64,000 bases of DNA from Corynebacterium sp. HMSC27B11 (GTDB lineage Bacteria > Actinomycetota > Actinomycetes > Mycobacteriales > Mycobacteriaceae), in NCBI RefSeq assembly GCF_001815985.1, contig NZ_KV823536.1, positions 1-64,000 on the forward strand, in the 5' to 3' direction. Numbering within the stretch: the first letter of the stretch is position 1; the number at the start of each line of letters is the position of its first letter. The notes under the pieces were generated by a model, which was given only the letters and a program-made list of their open reading frames with translations, was not told the DNA's origin and searched no databases. The translations under genes and the position numbers were made by a program. This document shows, piece after piece, positions 1-8,764 of the stretch.

Positions 1-45
1 GTGTGGAGGTGACTGGTACTAATTGGCCGACGTGTAACAAACCAC
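1..45 (+). rRNA. 23S rRNA, 3' end (partial)
   Basis: The first bases match the conserved 3' end of bacterial 23S rRNA, including the helix segment gactggtactaattggccga. The gene enters from outside the window, so only its last few dozen bases are present. The exact mature 3' end cannot be fixed from sequence and is placed at about 45. A 5S gene follows about 150 bases later, so this is the tail of an rRNA operon read on the + strand. Confidence 0.85.
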
Positions 46-193
46 ACAATGACTTTTAGGGTTGGTTGTGTGAAGCGCACACAATGTGAACTTCTATGAG
101 GATGAAGTGCTCGCGTCTGTTATGCAGTGTCTGGAATGACACGGCACACCAAACGCCTGTTGTGTGGTGGTTGGGTGTGTGTTGTTCTGTTGT

Positions 194-314
194 GTTTGTC
201 GGTGGTTTTTGCGGTGGGGTCACGCCCGGTCCCTTTCCGAACCCGGAAGCTAAGCCTACCTGCGCTGATGGTACTGCACCTGGGAGGGTGTGGGAGAGTA
301 AGACGCCGCCGGCA
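194..314 (+). rRNA. 5S rRNA
   Basis: The stretch contains the highly conserved 5S core (cccggtccctttccgaaccc, then ggaagctaagcc) and a closing helix formed by gtcggtgg near 198 and gccgccggc near 305. Length is about 120 nt, as expected. It lies downstream of the 23S end in the same orientation and ahead of a strong terminator, so it is the last gene of the rRNA operon. End positions are good to within a few bases. Confidence 0.93.
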
Positions 315-327
315 TTAAACTTTCATA

Positions 328-406
328 GTGGTGGTGCGACGTGTTGTTGGTTGTTCCCGTTTTGTACGGGTGATGATCAGCACCTCGTCGCACCACCACT
401 TTTTTA
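328..406 (+). terminator. rRNA operon terminator
   Basis: A perfect 14-bp inverted repeat (328-341 with 386-399) encloses a smaller hairpin (cccgt/acggg) and is followed at once by a run of T to 406. This is a strong intrinsic terminator placed 14 nt after the 5S gene. Confidence 0.93.
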
Positions 407-478
407 TTGCCTAAAAACCCCGTCCACCCGGGGTGATATCGTGTGAGCAGTCCACAGAGTCTGTGAAAGAAGGGTTCA

Positions 479-1627
479 ATGTCGGAATACCAAAGCCGCG
501 GCGATCGAGGTCACCGTCCCCGCAACCAGCGAGACGGAAACTTCAAACCCCGCAGGCACCGTAACTCCGACGACAACCGTCGCGGAAACAACCGTGACCG
601 TGACTTTGACCGCGGGGAGCACCGCGGAGGTAACCGTTACCGGGACCGCGACGATCGGCGAGACAACCGCTACCGTGACCGCGATGACCGTCGCGACGGG
701 CGGTACAACGACCGTGATGGCGACCAGCCACGCGGCCGTCGGGGCGGTGGGCGTCCGTACGGCGGGGGCAAGAAGTTCGACCGGGATCGTCGCAAGGGTG
801 GCGACCGGCGCGGCGGGAACTTCAGGAACCGTGGTGGCCAGGCCAATCGAGCACGTCAGTCCGGGCCCCAGCGCTCTGGCTACCGCGAGGAGCGCATCAA
901 CGCCCGCATGAAGGAACCCCGCATTCCGGAGGGTGTGGATCCGAAGGACCTCGATCCACAGGTGCGCCAGGAGCTGCGCAGCCTGTCTCGCGATAACGCG
1001 GATATGGTCGCCAAGCACCTCATCATGGCCGCCACCCTTCTGGACGAGAACACCGAAAAGGCCCTCGAACACGCCCGTGCCGCCAAGGACCGTGCTGGCC
1101 GCGTGGCAGTAGCCCGCGAAACCAACGGCATCGCTGCCTACCATGCTGGAGAGTGGAAGGAAGCCATCTCTGAGCTGCGCGCTGCTCGTCGCATGCAGGG
1201 TGGTCCAGGTCTGATTGCAGTCCTTGCCGACGCTGAGCGTGCGCTCGGACGACCGGAGAAGGCGCTGGGAGTGGCCGGCGAGTACCGTCCCGAGGAACTC
1301 GACCCGGAGACCCGCGTTGAGCTCGCCATGGTCGTGGCCGGTGCTTACCAGGACCTTGACCGTCACGAGGAGGCCATCGTCGCCCTCGAGGAGGAACTGG
1401 GCGCCGCCGACGCTCCAGACGTCACCAAGCTGCGCGTGACCTACGCGTACGCCGATGCACTCGCACGGGCTGGACGCACGGCCGATGCCATCCAATGGTT
1501 TACCAAGGCCAACGAACTCGATACTGAAGAGGTGCTCGACGCCGAGAAGCGCATCGCGGAGCTCAATGAGGGTACCGGCGAGAGCAATGGCAACGATGCT
1601 GGCGCGGAGAGCAGCGAGGAGAAGTAG
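479..1627 (+). CDS. TPR-repeat protein with Arg/Asp-rich N-terminal tail
   Basis: The 382-residue product has two parts. Residues 1 to about 135 are low complexity, built from Arg, Asp, Gly, Asn and Tyr with repeated units such as RDRDDRRD. Residues from about 165 to 360 are Ala/Leu/Glu-rich helical repeats typical of tetratricopeptide scaffolds (for example ALEHARAAKDRAG). The ATG has a good ribosome site (agaaggg) 5 nt upstream. It starts a run of closely spaced genes and its stop is 2 nt from the HAD phosphatase start. Gene order matches M. tuberculosis Rv1691, annotated only as a TPR protein. The charged tail suggests nucleic-acid or ribosome contact, but this is inference; no enzymatic motif is visible. 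Confidence 0.85.
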   Translation: MSEYQSRGDRGHRPRNQRDGNFKPRRHRNSDDNRRGNNRDRDFDRGEHRGGNRYRDRDDRRDNRYRDRDDRRDGRYNDRDGDQPRGRRGGGRPYGGGKKFDRDRRKGGDRRGGNFRNRGGQANRARQSGPQRSGYREERINARMKEPRIPEGVDPKDLDPQVRQELRSLSRDNADMVAKHLIMAATLLDENTEKALEHARAAKDRAGRVAVARETNGIAAYHAGEWKEAISELRAARRMQGGPGLIAVLADAERALGRPEKALGVAGEYRPEELDPETRVELAMVVAGAYQDLDRHEEAIVALEEELGAADAPDVTKLRVTYAYADALARAGRTADAIQWFTKANELDTEEVLDAEKRIAELNEGTGESNGNDAGAESSEEK

Positions 1628-1629
1628 CC

Positions 1630-2655
1630 ATGCTTGAGCTGCTCAACCGCTACGACACCCTCCTGCTCGACCTCGACGGGACCATTTTCGCGGGGGATAA
1701 GCTGATCCCCGGCGCGGTCGAGGGCATTGCTGACCGGGGCAGAGTCTTCGTGACTAATAACGCCTCGCGCAGTCCTGAGGAGGTCGTGGAACACCTGGGC
1801 AGCCTCGGCATTAGTGCAATCCCCTCCGAGGTCCTGACCTCCGCGCAGGCCGCAGCAACGCTGGCAGCCGAAACAATGGCGCAGGAACGCCCCGGTGCAG
1901 GCCCGCTTAAGGCGCTCGTCGTGGGCAGCCAGAGCCTCCGCGATCTCACCCAGGAGGCAGGGTTCGAACTCACGAACTCCGCCGACGACTCGCCCGACGT
2001 GGTGCTGCAGGGCCACAGCCCGGAGAACAACTGGGCTCGGCTTTCCGAGGCCACGCTCGCGATCACCCGCGGCGCTCGCTATATCGCCAGCAACCTGGAT
2101 ACGACGCTGCCCTCGTCCCGTGGTTTCCTGGTCGGTAACGGGTCTATGGTGGCCGCTGTCGTCAGCGCCACCGGGGTGCGGCCCTTGAGCGCAGGCAAGC
2201 CGCAGCCCGCGATGTTCCACGTTGCAGCACGCAAGGCGGGGGCTAGTGCGCCACTGGTCGTCGGCGATCGTCTGGACACTGACATCGCCGGTGGGCGTGC
2301 CGCCGAGATGGACACCCTGATGGTGCTCACCGGGGTCTCCACCCATTGGGACGTGATCCACACCGAGCACCGGCCGACCCACATCCGCGCCAATCTCAGC
2401 GAGGAGCTCGGCGGTTGGACGGCCGAGGTCACCGAGCCGCACACGGTCACCGTCACCGCCGGCGAAAACCCCGCCGACGGACAGGGAACAGACACTAGCT
2501 TCGCCACCCCCGAGCAGCTCACCGCTGCGGCAGCACTCGCGGCAGCCGCCCCGCTCGCCTGGGAGCTGCTGGACGGCGGCACCACCCGAGATCAGCTCCG
2601 GATTATCGGAAACGATCCACTGGCCACCGACGCCATCGCAGCATGGCGGGACTAA
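1630..2655 (+). CDS. HAD-superfamily phosphatase (NagD-like)
   Basis: A 341-residue hydrolase of the haloacid dehalogenase superfamily. All four HAD motifs are visible: the nucleophile motif LLDLDGTIF near residue 13, VFVTNNASRS (motif II) near residue 38, the lysine in SAGKPQPAMF (motif III) near residue 187, and VVGDRLDTDIAGG (motif IV) near residue 212. The NagD-type layout suggests a small phosphorylated metabolite as substrate, but the true substrate is unknown. The C-terminal 60 to 70 residues, after the HAD core, are Ala-rich and not typical of the family. The ATG lies 2 nt after the TPR gene and has gaggagaag as ribosome site, so the two are probably cotranscribed. Corresponds by position to Rv1692. 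Confidence 0.88.
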   Translation: MLELLNRYDTLLLDLDGTIFAGDKLIPGAVEGIADRGRVFVTNNASRSPEEVVEHLGSLGISAIPSEVLTSAQAAATLAAETMAQERPGAGPLKALVVGSQSLRDLTQEAGFELTNSADDSPDVVLQGHSPENNWARLSEATLAITRGARYIASNLDTTLPSSRGFLVGNGSMVAAVVSATGVRPLSAGKPQPAMFHVAARKAGASAPLVVGDRLDTDIAGGRAAEMDTLMVLTGVSTHWDVIHTEHRPTHIRANLSEELGGWTAEVTEPHTVTVTAGENPADGQGTDTSFATPEQLTAAAALAAAAPLAWELLDGGTTRDQLRIIGNDPLATDAIAAWRD

Positions 2656-2666
2656 ACTAGAGCACT

Positions 2667-2885
2667 ATGCAGCACCCCCAGCCCATACCAGGCCCGGCAC
2701 CGACACCAGGCAGCCACATGCCCGCCCAGGCGGGCGGGCCGACCCCGAACTCGCCGGAGGCACAGGCCGATCACCTCGCCGAGAATATCGACGAGCTGCT
2801 CAGCCAGCGGCTGGAGGGCACCGAGGAAGCCGAGATGCTGGAACAAGCCCACAGCCTGATCAGCAAGGCTCTCGGGCAGGGCTAA
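2667..2885 (+). CDS. Small conserved hypothetical protein
   Basis: A 72-residue protein with a Pro/Gly-rich first third and an acidic, helical remainder rich in Glu, Leu and Ala. It lies 11 nt after the HAD phosphatase and before tlyA, the place where mycobacteria carry the short gene Rv1693, so it is probably the same family. No known catalytic or binding motif is visible and the function is unknown. The ribosome site is weak, which fits translation coupled to the upstream gene. Confidence 0.7.
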   Translation: MQHPQPIPGPAPTPGSHMPAQAGGPTPNSPEAQADHLAENIDELLSQRLEGTEEAEMLEQAHSLISKALGQG

Positions 2886-2970
2886 ACCCCCGATGTCGGC
2901 GTCCTAAAAGGACGCGGAAAACAACCAGCACCGTCGAACCCAGCAGCGGAAGAAGAAGGAAAGCACACAG

Positions 2971-3804
2971 GTGGCGAAAAAAGGTCAGCGGCTTCAACGC
3001 CTCGATGCAGAACTCGTGCGCCGCAAGATCGCGCGCTCCCGCGAACAGGCGCAGAAGATGATCAAGGAAGGCCGCGTGCAGGTCAACGGCATGCTCGCCC
3101 AGAAGCCCGCGACCGGCGTGAACGCTGATGTGTCCATCCGGGTCGCGGAGTCTGAGGAGGATCACTGGGCCTCCCGCGGGGCGCATAAGCTCCTCGGCGC
3201 ACTGGCCGCCTTCGAACCGCAGGGGCTGAGCCTGGAAGGCAAACGCGTCCTCGACGCCGGCGCCTCGACCGGTGGTTTTACGGACGTCGCCCTCGACCGC
3301 GGTGCTAGCGAAGTGCTTGCGGTGGACGTCGGTTACGGGCAGCTGATCTGGCGGCTGCAGAACGACCCCCGCGTCACCGTGATGGACCGCACCAACGTCC
3401 GCACGCTGACCCCGGAAGCGATCGGTGGCCCCGCGGACGTCATGGTCGGGGACCTCTCCTTCATCTCCATCAAGCTGGTCCTCCCCGCCATCGCCGAGTG
3501 CATGGCCGAGGGTGCGGATCTGTTGCCGATGGTCAAGCCACAGTTCGAGGTAGGAAAGGATCGGCTGGGCTCCGGCGGGGTCGTGCGCTCCCCGGAGCTG
3601 CGCGCGGAGGTGACCCTCGACGTGGCGCGGGAGGCTTTGAAGTATGGTCTATCAACGAAGGCCGTCGTTGCCTCTCCGCTTCCCGGACCTAGCGGGAACG
3701 TGGAGTATTTCCTCTGGCTTTCCAAAGATGGGGGAAAGCAGGCGCCAACGATGGATACACTTGAGGCCATGGTGTCCACGGCGGTGAAGGAGGGACCACA
3801 GTGA
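2971..3804 (+). CDS. tlyA: TlyA, rRNA (cytidine-2'-O)-methyltransferase
   Basis: The 277-residue protein has an N-terminal S4 RNA-binding domain (residues about 3-65, with RLDAELVRRKIARSREQA) and an FtsJ/RrmJ-like SAM methyltransferase domain. The SAM motif is RVLDAGASTGGFTDVAL near residue 91, and catalytic-region segments MVGDLSFIS and MVKPQFEVG follow. TlyA 2'-O-methylates cytidines in 16S and 23S rRNA, and its loss causes capreomycin resistance in mycobacteria. Translation starts at GTG 2971 behind a purine-rich ribosome site. Its stop overlaps the nadK start (GTGA), and the order tlyA-nadK-recN is conserved in actinobacteria. Confidence 0.95.
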   Translation: MAKKGQRLQRLDAELVRRKIARSREQAQKMIKEGRVQVNGMLAQKPATGVNADVSIRVAESEEDHWASRGAHKLLGALAAFEPQGLSLEGKRVLDAGASTGGFTDVALDRGASEVLAVDVGYGQLIWRLQNDPRVTVMDRTNVRTLTPEAIGGPADVMVGDLSFISIKLVLPAIAECMAEGADLLPMVKPQFEVGKDRLGSGGVVRSPELRAEVTLDVAREALKYGLSTKAVVASPLPGPSGNVEYFLWLSKDGGKQAPTMDTLEAMVSTAVKEGPQ

Positions 3805-4766
3805 CGGCTGCCAACGAGGCCCCCAAGCAGGAGGCCGAGAACCCGTCGCCTGGTGAGGAGAAGCAGCGCGAGGTGCTGCTCGTCGCCCACACCGGGGTAC
3901 ACGAGAACCTGGGCATGGCCGCCGAAGCGGCATCCCAACTCCACGAGGGCGGAATCAACGTCCGCGTGATGGCAACCGCCGATCCAGCTCCCGTGGCCCG
4001 CCACGAGATCCTGGGGCGCTTCCCGCGTTTCGGACACACCCGCGAGGCCGCGCAGGGCGTGGAGATGGTGCTCGTCCTCGGCGGCGACGGCACCTTCCTG
4101 CGCGCAGCCGATATCGCGCACTCCGCGGACGTGCCCGTGCTGGGCATCAACATGGGCCACATTGGCTTCCTCGCCGAGTGGGAGCAGGAGTCCCTCGCCG
4201 AGGCCATCGAGCGTGTCATCGCCCACGACTACCGCGTGGAAGACCGCATGACCCTGTCGATTACCGTCCGCGATATGGATGGCCGCGTGCTCGGCACCGG
4301 CTGGGCGCTCAACGAGTGCTCGGTGGAGAACCTGAACCGCCAGGGCGTGCTCGACTCGATTCTCGAGGTCGACGAACGCCCGGTGTCTTCCTTCGGCTGC
4401 GACGGTGTCCTGGTATCGACGCCGACGGGCTCGACTGCTTACGCATTCTCCGCCGGTGGCCCGGTGCTGTGGCCCGAGCTGGACGCCATCCTGGTGGTCC
4501 CGTCTAATGCCCATACGCTGTTCTCCCGCCCGCTGGTCGTGTCCCCGAATTCCTCCGTCGCCGTGGAGACGAACCCGGAGACCTCGCCGGCTACCGCGGT
4601 GATGGATGGCTTCCGTCAGATTCACATGCCGCCGGGGGCACGCGTGGAGATCCGCCGCGGCCCGCAGTCCGTGCGCTGGGTGCGCCTGGATCAGGCGCCG
4701 TTCACGGACCGCCTGGTGCACAAGTTCCGCCTGCCGATCACCGGCTGGCGCGGCCCACGCCACTAG
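3801..4766 (+). CDS. nadK: NAD kinase
   Basis: This enzyme phosphorylates NAD+ to NADP+ using ATP or polyphosphate and so supplies the cell's NADP pool. The 321-residue sequence carries the family signature GGDGTFLRAA near residue 93, followed by NMGHIGFLAE, NECSVENLNR and STPTGSTAYAFSAGGP. The GTG start overlaps the tlyA stop by 4 nt, which indicates translational coupling. The first 25 residues are a charged extension ahead of the fold. It is also called ppnK. Confidence 0.96.
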   Translation: MTAANEAPKQEAENPSPGEEKQREVLLVAHTGVHENLGMAAEAASQLHEGGINVRVMATADPAPVARHEILGRFPRFGHTREAAQGVEMVLVLGGDGTFLRAADIAHSADVPVLGINMGHIGFLAEWEQESLAEAIERVIAHDYRVEDRMTLSITVRDMDGRVLGTGWALNECSVENLNRQGVLDSILEVDERPVSSFGCDGVLVSTPTGSTAYAFSAGGPVLWPELDAILVVPSNAHTLFSRPLVVSPNSSVAVETNPETSPATAVMDGFRQIHMPPGARVEIRRGPQSVRWVRLDQAPFTDRLVHKFRLPITGWRGPRH

Positions 4767-4825
4767 TAGTTCACTCACCCCGACGACCGGGAGTCCCCAA
4801 GACCTCAAGAAGCGACTTTTCTGGA

Positions 4826-6502
4826 ATGCTCCACGACCTACACATCACCAACCTCGGTGTGATCGAAGAAGCCACCGCCGAGTTCGCCAGCGGACTGACT
4901 GTCGTCACCGGTGAAACGGGTGCCGGCAAAACGATGGTGGTCAGCAGCCTGCGTTTGCTCTCGGGGCACCGGGCGGATGCCTCGAAGGTGCGAGCTGGTT
5001 CGGAGCGTGCCAGCGTGGAGGGGGTCTTTTCCCACGATGACCCGGCAGTTCAGGAACGCGTCGAGGAGATCGTCTCTGAGTTCGGGGGCTACTCTGACGA
5101 GGGGGAGTACATCGCCTCCCGGACGGTGTCCGCGTCCGGGCGTTCCCGGGCGCACCTCGCTGGAAAAACGGTCGCCGCGGGCGTGCTGGGGCAGTTCGCC
5201 GCGGAGGTCATCACCATCCACGGGCAGAATGACCAGCTGCGCCTGAAGGATTCCACGAAGCAGCTGGCCGCGATTGATGAGTTCGCGGGGCTGACGGGCC
5301 AGGCTGCCGAGTTCGCCGCGCTGCGACGCGAGTGGCTGGCTGCGGCGAAGGAGCTGGAAACTCGCACGAAGGATCGCCGGGAGTTGGCCCTGGAGGCCGA
5401 GACCCTGCAACGGGCCCTGGAGGTCATCGACGAGATCGACCCGGAGTCGGGGGAGGACGAGTTCCTCAAGTCCCGGATCTCTCGCCTGCAGGACGCCAGC
5501 GACGTCCGCTCCGCCCTGCAGCGCGCCATCTCCTTCATCGATGGCGGCGAGGAGCTGGGCGAGGGGGAGTTGTCCAGCGGAGCCAATGATCTGCTCGGCC
5601 AGGCACAGTCCGAGCTGCAGGGCGGCGACGCGAAGTTGGCGGAGCTTGCCGAGCGCATCGGAGAGGTCAGCTCCCTGCTCTCGGATATCGCACTGGACCT
5701 GGGCCAAGAGCTGGTGGATATTCCCGATCCCGAGGAGCTGGAGGAGCTGCTGGAGCGCCAGCAGGAACTCCGCCAGCTGCGCCGTTTCGCGGTGGATGTG
5801 GACGGCGCGATCGCCTGGCGCGACGAGGCTCGCGAGAAGCTGGCCACGCTCGATGTCTCCGACGATGCGCTGGCGGAGCTCGGCAAGCAGGTCGCGGAGA
5901 AGGAGGCTGCGATGCTCAAGGTCGGCCGTAAGCTCTCCGCCGCGCGTGAAAAAGCAGCCAAGGATTTCGGCAAGGCGGTCACCGAGGAGATCTCGGGGCT
6001 GCACATGCACGCCAGCGTCGAGGTGGACCTCAAGCGGGTGGACCCGAACCCGCAGGGCCTCGACGAGTGCGAGTTCCAGCTGGTCCAGGGCGGGCACCGC
6101 ACTGCGCTGGGCTCCAGTGCGTCCGGCGGTGAACTTTCCCGCATCATGCTCGCCATCGAGGTGATCCTAGCCAGCAGCGGGCGCACGATGGTCTTCGACG
6201 AGGTTGACGCGGGCGTGGGCGGGAAGGCCGCGGTGGAGATCGGGCGCCGCCTGGCTGCGCTTGCCCGCGAGAACCAGGTGATCGTGGTGACGCACCTGCC
6301 ACAGGTCGCCGCCTTCGCGGATGCTCATATCTACGTGGATAAGACCGCCAGCTCCACGACCGTCTCCTCGAGTGTGCGCACACTGAGCGAGGAGGAGCGG
6401 GTGGCGGAGCTCGCCCGCATGCTCGCGGGCCTGGAGTCCGATACGGGCCGGGCTCACGCCGAGGAGCTCATGGCGATGGCCGTGGAGGCGAAGAAGCACT
6501 AA
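4826..6502 (+). CDS. recN: DNA repair protein RecN
   Basis: An SMC-like ATPase of 558 residues that helps process and tether double-strand break ends for RecA. Visible motifs are Walker A GETGAGKTM near residue 31, a central coiled-coil rich in Glu, Leu and Arg (residues about 160-360), the ABC signature ASGGELSR near residue 434, and Walker B MVFDEVDAGVGG near residue 456. Length is normal. It follows nadK after a 59-nt gap, the usual actinobacterial order. Confidence 0.96.
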   Translation: MLHDLHITNLGVIEEATAEFASGLTVVTGETGAGKTMVVSSLRLLSGHRADASKVRAGSERASVEGVFSHDDPAVQERVEEIVSEFGGYSDEGEYIASRTVSASGRSRAHLAGKTVAAGVLGQFAAEVITIHGQNDQLRLKDSTKQLAAIDEFAGLTGQAAEFAALRREWLAAAKELETRTKDRRELALEAETLQRALEVIDEIDPESGEDEFLKSRISRLQDASDVRSALQRAISFIDGGEELGEGELSSGANDLLGQAQSELQGGDAKLAELAERIGEVSSLLSDIALDLGQELVDIPDPEELEELLERQQELRQLRRFAVDVDGAIAWRDEAREKLATLDVSDDALAELGKQVAEKEAAMLKVGRKLSAAREKAAKDFGKAVTEEISGLHMHASVEVDLKRVDPNPQGLDECEFQLVQGGHRTALGSSASGGELSRIMLAIEVILASSGRTMVFDEVDAGVGGKAAVEIGRRLAALARENQVIVVTHLPQVAAFADAHIYVDKTASSTTVSSSVRTLSEEERVAELARMLAGLESDTGRAHAEELMAMAVEAKKH

Positions 6503-6546
6503 AACATCGGCGCGCCTAACCGAGAATCCAGCGGTTAAGCAGCAAA

Positions 6547-7737
6547 ATGGTACGCATGATGTTTTCCCGATCAGAAAAACCTGGCATTACCGGGGCTACC
6601 CGGAACCTCACCGGCCCCAAAGCTTGGTCTAAGACGAAGATCTCCGAGGGGGATATCGTCGTCATTTCTGCTCCGGATATTAACCGCGCCACCGCGCAGC
6701 GTTTCATCGACGCCGGCGTGGCCGGGGTGGTCAATACCGCCCAGTTCACCACTGGTCAGGTGCCAAACTTTGGTCCGCAGATGCTGCTCGACGCAGGCAT
6801 CGAGCTCGTGGAGAATGTGGATCCGGAGATCACCGAGAAGGTCAAGAACGGCAAGAAGGGCCGCCTGGAGGGCGGGCACCTCTACTACGGCGATCGTTCC
6901 CTCGGCAGTGGCGCGATCCTCGATCTGGACGCCTCGATGCAGCGCTTCGATGACGCCCGCTCGGCCCTCGGCGATCACCTCGACGCCCTGGCTGGCAATA
7001 CCGCGGAGCTCGCCCGCTCCGAGTCCCCACTGCTGATCGACGGCCTGGGCATCCCGGACGTCGACGTGGACATGGTGGACCGCAAGGTCATGGTGATCAG
7101 CCCGCTGCCGGATTTGAAGGACCAGCTGCGCGACTTGCGCTTCTTCCTGCGCGAGTACGACCCGATCATCGTCGCGATCGAGTCCGCCGCTGACGAACTG
7201 CTGGAGCTGGGCTACCGCCCGGCCGTCATCGTCGGTAACCCGGAAAACATCGGTTCCGAATCGCTGCGTTCCGGCGCGACCGTCGTCCTTCCCGCGGAGG
7301 CGGACGGCTACGCGCAGGGCCTGGAGCGTATCCAGGACCTCGGCGTCGGCGCGATGACCTTCCCGGCGGCGACGAAGAACCCGACCGACCTGGCGCTGCT
7401 GCTGGCCGACTACCACGGCGCGTCGATGGTGGTTCACCTCGGCGAGAAGTGGGACCTGGATCGCGTCTTTTCTGAGACGGAATCTGAGGACACCCCGTCT
7501 GCTCTGCTGTCCCGCCTGCGCGTTGGTCCGAAGTTCGTGCACGCCAGCTCCATCGCCGAGCTTTACCGCGTCTCGAAGTCGGGCTCCGGGTGGCTGTGGG
7601 CGCTGATCGGTGTGCTGGCCGCGATCTTGGTGATCATCCTCATCGCCGGCTTCTCTGGCGATGCTGGGTTCGTGGATAACCTGATCGATTCGTGGAATAA
7701 CCTGGCACTCAGCGTGCAGGGCCTGTTTAAGAACTAG
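6547..7737 (+). CDS. steA: SteA-like cell-division membrane protein
   Basis: A 396-residue protein with a large soluble domain and one C-terminal membrane helix (WLWALIGVLAAILVIILIAGF, residues about 352-371). The soluble part resembles the thiamin-pyrophosphokinase-like fold family of Rv1697. In C. glutamicum the homologue SteA forms a complex with SteB, is recruited to the division ring and supports cell separation. The steB/mctB gene follows 10 nt later, as in other corynebacteria. Start choice between ATG 6547 and ATG 6556 is not settled; no strong ribosome site precedes either. Confidence 0.85.
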   Translation: MVRMMFSRSEKPGITGATRNLTGPKAWSKTKISEGDIVVISAPDINRATAQRFIDAGVAGVVNTAQFTTGQVPNFGPQMLLDAGIELVENVDPEITEKVKNGKKGRLEGGHLYYGDRSLGSGAILDLDASMQRFDDARSALGDHLDALAGNTAELARSESPLLIDGLGIPDVDVDMVDRKVMVISPLPDLKDQLRDLRFFLREYDPIIVAIESAADELLELGYRPAVIVGNPENIGSESLRSGATVVLPAEADGYAQGLERIQDLGVGAMTFPAATKNPTDLALLLADYHGASMVVHLGEKWDLDRVFSETESEDTPSALLSRLRVGPKFVHASSIAELYRVSKSGSGWLWALIGVLAAILVIILIAGFSGDAGFVDNLIDSWNNLALSVQGLFKN

Positions 7738-7747
7738 GGAGTCGCTC

Positions 7748-8749
7748 GTGAGTAAGTCTGGAACGATTGCCGGCCTCGGCTTCGGCATTGCCCTTGGCGT
7801 GCTGGGCGGGGTTTACGTGCTGGCCCCGAACGTTCCGGGGGCTGCCGGTGGTGCGGGGACGAGCGCCCAGGAGCTCACCGCTGCCCGCGAGGACGCCGAC
7901 GCCGCGGATCGTGATGCCCAGGCTTCGGATGACGTCGTCGCTGGGCTGGCAGCGAAGGCTGTTGCCGGTGAGCTGGAGGGGAAGACGGTCGCGCTGATCT
8001 CTTTCCCGGACGCCGACCGCGAGACCGTTGATCGACTGCGCTGGCTGGTGGACAAGGCGGGGGCGGAGGTCACCCCACTGCCGGTGACCGAGGAGATGCT
8101 GAACCCGGAGAAGGGCGACAAGCTGAAGTCCGTGGCGGCCAACAGCCTGCCCGCGGGCGCCCAGCTCAGCGAGGAGGTGCTGAGCCCGGGCATGCACACC
8201 GGCCAGCTGCTGGGTGCTGCGTTGAGCGCGACGCTGCCGAAGGCTGAGAAGCCCGCGGAGGGCGAGCAGAACCGCGATCGCGGTGAGGGGCGCGAGGGTG
8301 CGCGCGAGGGCCACCGCGGAGGGGCAACCGCGAGCGCCTCGGACCGGGCCGTCGTCTTCGGTGCGCTGGAGAAAAACGGGGTGCTGAAGAAGCCCGCAGA
8401 CCTCGGCGACGAGGGCGTGGACCTGGCCCTGATCGTGACCAACAAGGGTGTGACCGCCGATGAGTCGGGTTACGGCGCGCAGTTCATCGCTGATTTCGCC
8501 GCCGGCCTTGATAGCCAGATGCCGGGCGCGGTGCTGGTGGGCGAGTCCGGCAGTGCGGACAAGAAGGCCGCGCTGGGTATCGTGCGCAACGAGCGGGCTT
8601 ATGCCGAGAAGCTGTCCACGGTGGACAACGTCCAGCGCAGCGCGGGCCGCATCACCGCGGTACGCGCGCTGAAGGAACAGGTTGGCGGAGACGCTGGCCA
8701 CTACGGCGCGGCGACCAACGCCAAGGCCGCCACCGTCGGTAAGAACTAG
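7748..8749 (+). CDS. steB: SteB / MctB-family envelope protein
   Basis: A 333-residue protein with an N-terminal signal or anchor helix (TIAGLGFGIALGVLGGVYVLA, residues about 5-25) followed by an exported Ala/Glu-rich domain. It belongs to the MctB (Rv1698) family, described in M. tuberculosis as a copper efflux or pore protein. In C. glutamicum the same protein is SteB, partner of SteA in cell division. An arginine-rich insert (about residues 176-200) has low complexity. Start is GTG 7748 with gggag upstream. It is tightly linked to steA, which favours the SteB role. Confidence 0.82.
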   Translation: MSKSGTIAGLGFGIALGVLGGVYVLAPNVPGAAGGAGTSAQELTAAREDADAADRDAQASDDVVAGLAAKAVAGELEGKTVALISFPDADRETVDRLRWLVDKAGAEVTPLPVTEEMLNPEKGDKLKSVAANSLPAGAQLSEEVLSPGMHTGQLLGAALSATLPKAEKPAEGEQNRDRGEGREGAREGHRGGATASASDRAVVFGALEKNGVLKKPADLGDEGVDLALIVTNKGVTADESGYGAQFIADFAAGLDSQMPGAVLVGESGSADKKAALGIVRNERAYAEKLSTVDNVQRSAGRITAVRALKEQVGGDAGHYGAATNAKAATVGKN

Positions 8750-8764
8750 GCGCAGGCGGCGTCG

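Noticed and set aside
594..730. Tandem-repeat or CRISPR-like array in the TPR gene
   Set aside because: The similar units are in frame and encode RDRDDRR-type repeats; there are no unique spacers.
2899..2915. Hairpin gcgtcc-taaaa-ggacgc before tlyA as a terminator
   Set aside because: Only 6 bp and no T run; tlyA is probably still read through from upstream.
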